Assembly (NCBI GenBank): GCA_900767005.1
Contig: CAAFXL010000302.1
Coordinates: 1 to 7,054 of the forward strand
DNA length: 7,054 nt
From: an uncultured Ruminobacter sp.
Lineage (GTDB): Bacteria; Pseudomonadota; Gammaproteobacteria; Enterobacterales; Succinivibrionaceae
Direction of reading: 5' to 3'
In this document: positions 1 to 5,799 of the stretch, piece after piece
Numbering within the stretch: position 1 is the first letter of the stretch
How the letters are laid out: the number at the start of each line of letters is the position of its first letter
Made by a program: the position numbers and the translations under genes
Notes under the pieces: generated by a model
What the model saw: the letters and a program-made list of their open reading frames with translations, nothing else
What the model was told of the DNA's origin: nothing
Database searches by the model: none

Positions 1-15
1 AAAAAAAAAAAAAAA
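1..15. repeat. 15-base poly-A tract at the window edge
   Basis: Fifteen consecutive A residues are followed directly by five T. Tracts of this length are prone to replication slippage. The tract touches the window edge, so it may be longer than seen and its neighbouring gene is unknown. Confidence 0.8.
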
Positions 16-86
16 TTTTTCAAAATATTCCTTTCCAAAAGTCAACACAAATTTTTAAAAAGCACCTGAGACCGCATAGAATCTAG

Positions 87-105
87 GTTTGTTTGTTTGT
101 TTGTT
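87..105. repeat. GTTT tetranucleotide tandem repeat (about 4.75 copies)
   Basis: Four full GTTT units and a partial GTT run without interruption from 87 to 105 (AAAC on the minus strand). Tetranucleotide tracts of this kind mediate phase variation in Haemophilus and Moraxella when they sit in a coding region or promoter. Here the tract lies in non-coding sequence 171 bases past the recombinase stop codon, and fewer than five copies is short for a highly mutable tract. Confidence 0.85.
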
Positions 106-276
106 AATTTCCACAAATTTTAGTGGGAAACTTGAGTTAGTTATATTGCAAATATACAAATATCGATAAGAACTAATAGGATTAAATTATTTTACACAAG
201 TTACACCTTTAACCATGTAGTTACATGATCTGCGACCTTTTCTATGAGCTTCCATATCTTTGTTCCATTAGCATTC

Positions 277-963
277 TTATTTTAAGAGTTCATTAGCTAT
301 TTCCTTTTTATACTTATAGTATGTATTTCTTGATATTCCTAGTATCTTCATTACTTCTTCATCAGAATTAGTTCCTTTAAATGAACGTGATAACTCTAGT
401 ATTTTTTTCTTACACTGTATTGATTTCTTAGTTACTAGTTTTTTACCTTGAATAGCGCCAACTTGTTTTCCATTAACTTTGGCTATTCTTACACCTTCTG
501 AAGTTCTTTTACGAAGATCTTTAACTTCCTTCTCTGATTGATCAAATGCTATCTTTATTTGATCTTGAGCCAATAACATTAAATACTTATTAACACCATC
601 TAAAATAAAATCAACTGATGTTCCAGTCATTGGTACAGATTTTTCTAAACTTGATTTATATGTGGATGTATTTATATAAGGTTCTTTCAAAAATATTAGT
701 TCAATACCTTTATTATAAAGTTCTTGATAAAGTGTATATCCTTCTTCTGCATTTCTTGACATTCTACTAACAGAATCAAAAATGATCTTATCTCCAGATT
801 TAATGAGTTTTAAGATAGTATCTAATACTTTTCTGCCTTCAAGTTTTGTTCCTGTATATTCTTCACATCTAATATCAGCATTAGGAAAAGCACTTTGTAT
901 ATTTTGAATCTGTCTTTCAAGTGATTGTTTTTTGGTAGAAATTCGACAATATCCGTATTCCAT
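277..963 (-). CDS. Serine recombinase (resolvase/invertase superfamily)
   Basis: This is a site-specific DNA recombinase that cuts and rejoins DNA through a serine nucleophile. The N-terminus reads YGYCRISTKKQS, so Ser9 is the expected nucleophile with Arg7 beside it. Arg44 (EGR) and the SRMSRN block with Arg67 and Arg70 match the conserved active-site arginines of Tn3/gamma-delta resolvase. The Asp that usually precedes the first of these arginines is Ser66 here. The catalytic domain covers roughly residues 1-150, with a segment around 95-120 not found in short Tn3 resolvases. A basic linker follows, and a C-terminal helix-turn-helix lies near 198-222 (EEVMKILGISRNTYYKYKK). At 228 residues it is a full-length small serine recombinase, not a large integrase. 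The ATG at 961-963 follows AAGGA at an 8-base spacing. It has its own promoter and flanking palindromes. The sequence resembles recombinases common in Firmicutes (recalled, not searched), so horizontal acquisition is likely. Whether it acts as a resolvase or an invertase cannot be told. Confidence 0.95.
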   Translation of the reverse strand: MEYGYCRISTKKQSLERQIQNIQSAFPNADIRCEEYTGTKLEGRKVLDTILKLIKSGDKIIFDSVSRMSRNAEEGYTLYQELYNKGIELIFLKEPYINTSTYKSSLEKSVPMTGTSVDFILDGVNKYLMLLAQDQIKIAFDQSEKEVKDLRKRTSEGVRIAKVNGKQVGAIQGKKLVTKKSIQCKKKILELSRSFKGTNSDEEVMKILGISRNTYYKYKKEIANELLK

Positions 964-977
964 GGTAATTATCCTTA

Positions 978-1008
978 GTATTAAATCTAACGTTAAATGA
1001 TTTTATAT
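978..1008. promoter_or_regulatory. Imperfect palindrome 1 next to the recombinase start
   Basis: The arms GTATTAAATC (978-987) and GATTTTATAT (999-1008) match as inverted repeats at 8 of 10 positions around an 11-base centre that contains AACGTT. The element lies between the predicted -10 box and the start codon, where a bound protein would block transcription of the recombinase. Its left part, 976-994, is repeated at 1049-1067 with 17 of 19 bases identical. A role as recombinase binding site or operator is inferred from position and symmetry. Confidence 0.5.
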
Positions 1009-1012
1009 TAAA

Positions 1013-1040
1013 AGTATATATCAGAATTATAAAATCTCAA
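1013..1040 (-). promoter_or_regulatory. Sigma70-type promoter of the recombinase gene
   Basis: On the minus strand, TTGAGA (1035-1040) serves as -35 and TATACT (1013-1018) as -10 with a 16-base spacer. Each hexamer differs from consensus at one or two positions. The -10 lies about 50 bases upstream of the ATG. Palindromes at 978-1008 and 1051-1082 bracket it, which suggests autoregulation. Confidence 0.65.
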
Positions 1041-1050
1041 GAAAAATATA

Positions 1051-1082
1051 GTATTTAATCAAACGTTCGTCAGATTTAATAC
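1051..1082. promoter_or_regulatory. Imperfect palindrome 2 upstream of the recombinase promoter
   Basis: The arms GTATTTAATC (1051-1060) and GATTTAATAC (1073-1082) are inverted repeats matching at 9 of 10 positions. The 12-base centre adds an ACG/CGT pair around a central TT (1066-1067). Overall it is a 32-bp dyad, close to the 28-34 bp occupied by a resolvase dimer. It sits 10 bases beyond the -35 box and shares its half-site with the palindrome at 978-1008. It may be a recombination (res-like) site or an operator; crossover at TT is only a suggestion. Confidence 0.5.
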
Positions 1083-1188
1083 AAATATGTTAGAGTAAAC
1101 TTTAAAGCTATTAATTATAATTATTGTTTTGGTTAGGTTGTTGTAAGAAATGTCAAAATCCTCTTTTTATATCTTCTAGAATTACCCC

Positions 1189-1255
1189 AAAAAAAATAGT
1201 CTAGACAATTTTTAGAGAGGAAGGTGTCCAGGATTATGTCCGCATCTCCCTCTCT
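1189..1255 (-). terminator. Probable terminator region of the envelope gene block
   Basis: Read on the minus strand after the stop codon at 1279, there is first an imperfect hairpin. Its outer arms are 1249-1255 and 1214-1220 (7 perfect pairs), with inner pairing of 1243-1246 with 1223-1226 and of 1239-1241 with 1231-1233. It is followed at once by a 22-bp near-palindrome (1192-1213, centre GTCTAGAC, one mismatched pair) running into eight T (1189-1196). The T run and position favour termination. The second stem is AT-rich and weak, so efficiency is uncertain, and the palindrome could instead bind protein. Confidence 0.45.
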
Positions 1256-1278
1256 TCAAATTACAGTATGCTTATCTC

Positions 1279-2553
1279 CTACCAATCATCTTCAGAAACC
1301 ATTGGTTTCCTTTTGGTAGCAGCTGGCTTTGGTTTTTCAGAATCAAACTGTTTATTATCTTTTCTACAAACAAAACCTTGCTCTACAGTTCCTATATCCC
1401 CCTCTACCATCTGAGCAACTGAATACTTTGGCTTAACATCCGTTATTTTCACATAACCAATTTGTGTTTCTTCAGCACCTAAAGATTCACCAGTATATGG
1501 ATCTATAAGCTTTTCACCTTTGTTGTAAATTGCATATATATCACCTTTTTTTATGCCTTCGCCACCAAAATTAAGGTAAATATTCTTTCCTTTAACACTT
1601 AAAACCAAAATAGGATAAATATTATCTATATTTTGTTGAACAATTATAGAAGCTGCTTTTGATGACAACTGATTTACTATTTGATCACAAGACAAATTAG
1701 AAATTTCTTTATTTGTTAAACTCACTTTAACAACACCAGAAGATTTTATTTGTCTAGTTGCAAAAGTTATAAGCCTATACTCAATATCTGCAGATGCTTT
1801 TTTAGAATAGTACACATCACCAGACAAATCATTATACTGTTTTGATGAAGTGATATTTAAAGCATTAACCTTACCAGTTACAATAAAATCTGTAGCTAAA
1901 ACGTTTCCTAATTTAGCCATTTCTGAATTTCTTGTATCCTCATCCATAATTAACGCTTTTTCTAGATCATACACATCCTTGTTATCTCTATCTAGAACAG
2001 AAAATTTTCTAGATGACGTATAACCAGTTACTAAGTTTTGAGTTAATAATCCAGATATTTTGGATCCTGAGTAGTTATTTCCAAAACACTTTTCATTATT
2101 AGCTTTAACACCTGCAATAACAAGTCTTAGACGATCAGAATCCTTTCCTGGGATATTATATTTTTCAACATGTACCACCATGGAAAGAATATACGAACCA
2201 TCTTCATCTTGCTTTTTCGATGTCACCATATAGCTGTTGATACTTCCCTTGATTTTTGTCTTAAGATTAGAGGAAAGGCTATCTGAAAATTTTGATGACT
2301 GATTTATTTTACCATCAGTCTCATTAGTAACCATCTCAGACTTCATTTTACTAATATCTTCAGCATCAATAGTTACACCTGTGACCTGAGATAAAGCTTG
2401 CTTTAATCCTGACATCTGAGCATCTTCTAATGTATTACCTCTTGCTTCATCAATCACGACCTCTACATCAACAGCTTTCGCAGTTGATACTGCGAAGCCG
2501 CATGACAAAACTATAGAAAGAGCGATTTTTAAATATTTAGAAATCGTAGTCAT
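1279..2553 (-). CDS. Exported FlgT-like / CsgG-related envelope protein
   Basis: A secreted protein of 424 residues. It starts with a signal peptide (basic start, hydrophobic core, likely cleavage after AKA near residue 27). Three regions follow. Residues about 30-130 resemble the LPP20/FlgT N-terminal fold: helix EDAQMSGLKQALSQV, then a strand pair ending in SYILSMVVHVEKY. Residues about 140-310 resemble the CsgG/TolB N-terminal domain (FSVLDRDNKDVYDLEKAL, then AKLGNVLATDFIVTGKV). Residues about 315-398 look like the small barrel at the FlgT C-terminus (GGEGIKKGDIYAIY, IDPYTGESLG, IGYVKITDV). A basic, proline-containing tail ends in SEDDW. FlgT of Vibrio builds a ring of the flagellar basal body, but no flagellar gene is present here, so a flagellar role is not implied. 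The ATG at 2551-2553 is preceded in frame by a GTG at 2554-2556. AGAGG lies 8 bases before the GTG and 11 before the ATG, so either may be used. The start overlaps the end of the preceding gene by 17 bases, which suggests translational coupling. Confidence 0.85.
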   Translation of the reverse strand: MTTISKYLKIALSIVLSCGFAVSTAKAVDVEVVIDEARGNTLEDAQMSGLKQALSQVTGVTIDAEDISKMKSEMVTNETDGKINQSSKFSDSLSSNLKTKIKGSINSYMVTSKKQDEDGSYILSMVVHVEKYNIPGKDSDRLRLVIAGVKANNEKCFGNNYSGSKISGLLTQNLVTGYTSSRKFSVLDRDNKDVYDLEKALIMDEDTRNSEMAKLGNVLATDFIVTGKVNALNITSSKQYNDLSGDVYYSKKASADIEYRLITFATRQIKSSGVVKVSLTNKEISNLSCDQIVNQLSSKAASIIVQQNIDNIYPILVLSVKGKNIYLNFGGEGIKKGDIYAIYNKGEKLIDPYTGESLGAEETQIGYVKITDVKPKYSVAQMVEGDIGTVEQGFVCRKDNKQFDSEKPKPAATKRKPMVSEDDW

Positions 2554-3961
2554 CACTTTCTAATCCTCTTACCGAACCGGATGTTCCAGAATTTGTAGAA
2601 TTATCGTTCTTCAAAACTATTGGTTCTTCACTAGGTTTTTGAGCTTTGGCTTCCTTTATCTGTTGCGCAACTTGAGCAGATTGAGGAGACCACATTTTTA
2701 CAACACCTACAATAACTAATTTATCATCGACATCGTATCTCCAGGTTCTTACATTTTTAATCCCAGATATCTTCACTTGACCAAAGGATCTTATTTCTTG
2801 TTCTATTTTTTGTTTAATATCAACATCAGACGCTTGACTCTCTGTTATTGAATAATCCTCTTCTTGTGTATACTTGTTTGTAATGTATTCTTTTTGAATC
2901 TGCTCTACAACTCTTTTATAGTTTGTAGAATTATTTAACAGAAGTGTTATATTTTCTTGAGCTCTAGAATCTGCCATTATTTCTGCAGAACTTTTATTTT
3001 TGCTATTAATGGTTTTATTTGTATTCTTAATATAACCAGCTTGACCATAAGATATGATTATTGGGTTACCTTTATTATCAAATACTATTCGAGTGCCAAA
3101 TTGATTAATAAGAACTTTAGGATCTACACTGTACCATGCTGAAACAGGTCTCGGATTTGCAAATTCAGGAATAGGCCTTGTATTACCTTGATTATGTAGT
3201 ATAGTTTTCATAGTTTCTACACGTTCTGGGCTTTGAGAAACAGCAACAATTATTTTTTCAGTGCCATCATCATCAGCCCCAAAAAATGTCTGTATTACAG
3301 ATAAACCTGTGGTATCAGCGATAGCTTGTTCGGTGGACTTAGTTCTAATGGAATCTTCAAAAATCTGCTTTCGTACAGACTCAGGTTCTTTTTTAAATTT
3401 TGAAGGATCTATCCCATGTTTTATCAATAAATCATCTAATTCAGCGTCCCCTAAAGCTTTAATCTTTTCCCAAACAGATTCTGCATAAGTCTTATTTTTT
3501 AAAGAATCTAAATTAGGTGGGGTTTCATCATCAAACATTTTTGAAACAACTTCTGCAGTTGCCTTTAATTCAATATTTTTTGCCATATTCATATATGCAT
3601 TCTGCATAGCCTGCATATATGCAGCATATCTTGAATCTATATATTTAGGATGAGAAGGATTTACTTTAACAGGTGCTTCACCTTTAGCAATGATAACATC
3701 AAATTGACACTTTATATTACTTTCAGGTATTGCTTTTCGTTGACATTTTGCCAACATTTTTTGTCTAGTTTCATTAGCCCAATCTTTATAGTCTTCATCT
3801 ACTGTTTTTGCTCTTGGAGCTTGAGGAGCAGAACCTTCCGAATCTTCAGATGCGTAGCCATTTCCAGAATCCTCAATAATCATATCATTTTGATCTGCAT
3901 AAGCAAAAGGAGCACACATAATGGCTGAAATTAAAAATGCAAGAATTTTTTGATTATTCAT
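2537..3961 (-). CDS. Exported envelope protein with two LPP20-like repeats, function unknown
   Basis: A 474-residue protein with a clear signal peptide (MNNQKILAFLISAIM..., cleavage after AYA at residue 22). An acidic, low-complexity stretch (about 23-55) follows, then Cys73 and Cys85, which could form a disulfide after export. Two regions look like copies of one fold. The first has an alanine-rich helix (RYAAYMQAMQNAYMNMAKN, about 111-129) and the strand KIIVAVSQSPERV near 236-248. The second has a helix near 326-341 and the strand LVIVGVVKMWSPQSA near 415-429. The protein ends in an Asn/Ser/Gly linker and the tail ESDDYDF. I recall similar proteins of unknown function in Vibrio and relatives. 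The ATG at 3959-3961 is chosen because GAGGGTGAT stands just before it and the signal peptide begins there. An in-frame GTG at 4028-4030 would add 23 residues encoded across the upstream hairpin and is unlikely. The gene ends inside the next one. Confidence 0.85.
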   Translation of the reverse strand: MNNQKILAFLISAIMCAPFAYADQNDMIIEDSGNGYASEDSEGSAPQAPRAKTVDEDYKDWANETRQKMLAKCQRKAIPESNIKCQFDVIIAKGEAPVKVNPSHPKYIDSRYAAYMQAMQNAYMNMAKNIELKATAEVVSKMFDDETPPNLDSLKNKTYAESVWEKIKALGDAELDDLLIKHGIDPSKFKKEPESVRKQIFEDSIRTKSTEQAIADTTGLSVIQTFFGADDDGTEKIIVAVSQSPERVETMKTILHNQGNTRPIPEFANPRPVSAWYSVDPKVLINQFGTRIVFDNKGNPIIISYGQAGYIKNTNKTINSKNKSSAEIMADSRAQENITLLLNNSTNYKRVVEQIQKEYITNKYTQEEDYSITESQASDVDIKQKIEQEIRSFGQVKISGIKNVRTWRYDVDDKLVIVGVVKMWSPQSAQVAQQIKEAKAQKPSEEPIVLKNDNSTNSGTSGSVRGLESDDYDF

Positions 3962-3973
3962 ATTATCACCCTC

Positions 3974-3998
3974 AAAAAAAGGGATTTTCATCCCTTTT
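3974..3998 (-). terminator. Intrinsic terminator or attenuator between lipoprotein and next gene
   Basis: On the minus strand a 9-bp perfect stem (AAAAGGGAT with ATCCCTTTT) closes a GAAA tetraloop, and its 3' side runs into an unbroken T-tract (complement of 3974-3980). This is the classic form of an intrinsic terminator. It lies 40 bases after the lipoprotein stop codon, and its T-tract ends directly at the Shine-Dalgarno sequence of the next gene (3965-3973). No strong promoter is visible between stem and ATG, so partial read-through is likely, giving more lipoprotein than the two distal proteins. Confidence 0.7.
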
Positions 3999-4037
3999 AA
4001 AATTTTAAATACATGTTTGGAAAATTTCACTTAAGAA

Positions 4038-4679
4038 TTAGAAGCCGAACGCATCTGAAGCAGCTTTCTTAGCTTTAGATACATCTAATTTAGCTTCTTG
4101 AGCTGTATCAATAAGTAACTTTGTATCATCTGTTACTAAATTAGTTAATTCAGGCATCTTTTGTACTACACCTAATACGTTTTGAGTATAAGATGCAATT
4201 GCTGCTTTATCAGTAGCTGATGCAGAATCGATAGCAGACTTCACTGTTGATACATAATCAGATGAAGACTTACCAAATTTAACTAATTCAATAGAACTAT
4301 TTACGTATTCAACTAGACCTTTTGTGAACGCATCCTTTTGAGCAGAACTGAAAGATTTAACCTTATTAACATTTTCAGCAATAAGCTTATCTGCATTCAT
4401 TGATTTTTCTAAAATATCAGAAGCATCATCCAATTCACCTGATTCAATAGCCTTTTTATCAGCTAAAGCAGCTTGAGCTAAATCTTTAAAATCAAAAGCT
4501 TCTAACAAAACAGCTTGCGCACCTAAGAAAGAACTTATAGTAGTCTTAGCCCCATTTCCAACATCTTCAGTGGAAGTTTTAACATCCTGAGGAACACTAC
4601 CTAAACCACTTAACATACCACAAGCGCACAAAAAAGTAGAAACAACAAAAATTGCAATTAAATTTACGAATTTTCTCAT
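4038..4679 (-). CDS. Small helical lipoprotein, function unknown
   Basis: A 213-residue lipoprotein. The N-terminus has a basic start, a hydrophobic core and the lipobox LCAC, so Cys20 is the predicted lipidated residue. Gly at +2 is not an Asp inner-membrane retention signal, so outer-membrane sorting is expected if Lol rules apply. The rest is almost wholly helical and rich in Ala, Lys, Ser and Asp with regular heptad-like spacing (for example AKTTISSFLGAQAVLLEAF, SSAQKDAFTKGLVEYVNSS, KAAIASYTQNVLGVVQK), which suggests an elongated helical bundle. It ends in SDAFGF. The mature part has no further cysteine. The ATG at 4677-4679 has GGAG at an 8-base spacing. It starts 22 bases after the preceding stop codon and is followed by a strong hairpin terminator, so it may be the most abundant product of the set. 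I do not recognise a named family; an anchor or chaperone role for the neighbouring exported proteins is inference. Confidence 0.85.
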   Translation of the reverse strand: MRKFVNLIAIFVVSTFLCACGMLSGLGSVPQDVKTSTEDVGNGAKTTISSFLGAQAVLLEAFDFKDLAQAALADKKAIESGELDDASDILEKSMNADKLIAENVNKVKSFSSAQKDAFTKGLVEYVNSSIELVKFGKSSSDYVSTVKSAIDSASATDKAAIASYTQNVLGVVQKMPELTNLVTDDTKLLIDTAQEAKLDVSKAKKAASDAFGF

Positions 4680-4701
4680 TTATATTACTCCATATTACAT
4701 A

Positions 4702-5787
4702 TTAGTAAGCATTTTTATTACCAAGTTGAGATGATATTGAACTTGCAGCTTCCTTGGCAGCCAACTGCAAGGCATTCCTTTTAGCAGAATCCTTATCAGG
4801 ACCTAAACCTTTAAATTGGACAGGCCCAACCGATGCAATCTTTCTTGGCAATTTTTTATCAAGATTCCAAACCTGACCATTTATAGAAACAATTACCATT
4901 TGATTACCAGTAACAGAATCAATCATAGGCAAGGACACATTCATATATCCGACAGCCATATACCTTACTTCACATTTTCTAGCACCATCTAACATTTTTT
5001 TTCTTATGTCTGCGGACATTTCATCATTCTTTACAAAATCTTGTTTAATTTTATCGACTTTTGCTCCACCACATTCAGACTGAACATCCATATAATCTAC
5101 GGTTTCGTAACCATATTGAGATAGCACTTGATTAAATGAAGAATCAAAATCATTAGTAGAGATTAAACGAAATACATCTTGATTATTCTTTCTCTTAACA
5201 TTACCACCTGTTGTTTGTTTACTTGTAGCTTGAGCGTTTCTACTAGAAGATCCTTCCCCAGAACTCATGCTTGAAGACCTACTTGCCTCAGTACTTGAAA
5301 TGTTAGTCACCCTATCCATAAACATGGTACTATCAGAAACTTCTCTGCCTACAAACATAAAAGAAAATACACTGCCGTCTCCAGAAGCTGAAACACCAGC
5401 CATTGTGTTCCCTTTTAAGAGGACATCTATCTTTGATGTATCAACATTAGCTCTAATAACATATGTTAAAGTTTTAGTTTTATCATTCTGCTGTTCGTCA
5501 ACTATATTGTAGGAAGTGATATATTCATCAATATTTGCTTCTACATCTTTTTCTACACTTTTATATAAATCTCTTTTTGCAACATCAAAAGTAGAAACAT
5601 ATTCTCTTACCGCTGCAATTTTTGCCTTTTGTAATGCTTTTTCCCTATCACTACTACTAGGATCACTGCTAAAAACACCTCCGCTATAACCATATGTGGA
5701 TACGGCTTTAATTTCTTTGGTATAACATACAGATGACATTAATAATGCACTACTTAGCAACAAAGCTGACAATTTATTCAATCTCAC
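4702..5787 (-). CDS. Exported LPP20 / CsgG-like domain protein
   Basis: A 361-residue protein with a signal peptide (MRLNKLSALLLSSALLMSSV). A cysteine sits at residue 21, but the preceding SSV is a poor lipobox, so ordinary signal peptidase cleavage is more likely. Residues about 28-125 resemble the LPP20 fold: helix DREKALQKAKIAAVREYVS and strand TLTYVIRANVDTSKIDVLL. A Ser/Thr/Gly-rich linker covers about 164-196. Residues about 205-357 resemble the CsgG/TolB N-terminal domain: FNQVLSQYGYETVDY, then EVRYMAVGYMNVS, then VSINGQVWNLDKKLP and a final helix NALQLAAKEAASSIS. Cys239 and Cys272 are the only cysteines after the signal peptide and may form a disulfide. The gene starts with GTG (5785-5787), supported by AGGAG six bases upstream and by the signal peptide; no in-frame ATG lies at a useful position. 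It begins 12 bases after the preceding stop codon. I recall similar proteins of unknown function in Gammaproteobacteria. CsgG secretes curli, but no curli subunit is visible here. Confidence 0.85.
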   Translation of the reverse strand: MRLNKLSALLLSSALLMSSVCYTKEIKAVSTYGYSGGVFSSDPSSSDREKALQKAKIAAVREYVSTFDVAKRDLYKSVEKDVEANIDEYITSYNIVDEQQNDKTKTLTYVIRANVDTSKIDVLLKGNTMAGVSASGDGSVFSFMFVGREVSDSTMFMDRVTNISSTEASRSSSMSSGEGSSSRNAQATSKQTTGGNVKRKNNQDVFRLISTNDFDSSFNQVLSQYGYETVDYMDVQSECGGAKVDKIKQDFVKNDEMSADIRKKMLDGARKCEVRYMAVGYMNVSLPMIDSVTGNQMVIVSINGQVWNLDKKLPRKIASVGPVQFKGLGPDKDSAKRNALQLAAKEAASSISSQLGNKNAY

Positions 5788-5793
5788 TTTTTT

Positions 5794-5798
5794 CTCCT
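5794..5798 (-). promoter_or_regulatory. Shine-Dalgarno that fixes a GTG start
   Basis: AGGAG on the minus strand lies six bases upstream of the GTG at 5785-5787 and fits wholly in the 12-base gap after the previous stop codon. It supports GTG initiation of the 361-residue protein. Confidence 0.75.
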
Positions 5799-5799
5799 A

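Larger units (their letters stand above)
1..276. other. Non-coding stretch downstream of the recombinase
   Basis: No complete gene, tRNA or CRISPR array is visible here. It holds a run of 15 A followed by 5 T (1-20), a GTTT tetranucleotide repeat (87-105), an imperfect hairpin with arms TTTCCAC (108-114) and GTGGGAAA (123-130) around an 8-base loop, and a perfect 6-bp inverted repeat CATGTA/TACATG around GT at 214-227. None of these hairpins is followed by a convincing T-tract on the minus strand, so no terminator for the recombinase gene is called. A minus-strand open stretch without a start codon occupies 201-281 and is treated as a low-confidence relic in the findings. Confidence 0.6.
964..1278. 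other. Intergenic region between recombinase and envelope gene block
   Basis: These 315 bases hold no open reading frame of note. From low to high coordinate they contain the recombinase ribosome binding site, a first imperfect palindrome (978-1008), the recombinase promoter (1013-1040), a second imperfect palindrome (1051-1082), an AT-rich stretch with a 12-bp palindrome TAATTATAATTA at 1112-1123, and the palindrome and hairpin that probably terminate the envelope genes (1189-1255). Confidence 0.7.

Noticed and set aside
277..1082. Invertible DNA switch operated by the recombinase
   Set aside because: No distant second copy of the palindromic site in inverted orientation was seen in the window, so only a local res-like or operator role is proposed.
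1279..2553. Flagellar or curli operon
   Set aside because: Only fold-level similarity to FlgT and CsgG is visible. No flagellin, hook, basal-body or curli subunit gene is present.
2957..3928. Plus-strand open frames at 2957-3142, 3261-3488 and 3650-3928
   Set aside because: They lie wholly opposite the 474-residue gene, have no good ribosome binding site, and encode compositions typical of antisense reading (Ile, Phe, Ser and Cys-rich).
3962..4030. Longer form of the 474-residue protein from GTG at 4030
   Set aside because: It would place the terminator hairpin inside the coding region and bury the signal peptide behind 23 residues, while the ATG at 3961 has a good Shine-Dalgarno sequence.
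4702..5787. Lipoprotein assignment for the 361-residue protein based on Cys21
   Set aside because: The residues before the cysteine (SSV) do not fit a lipobox, which needs a small residue such as Ala or Gly just before it.
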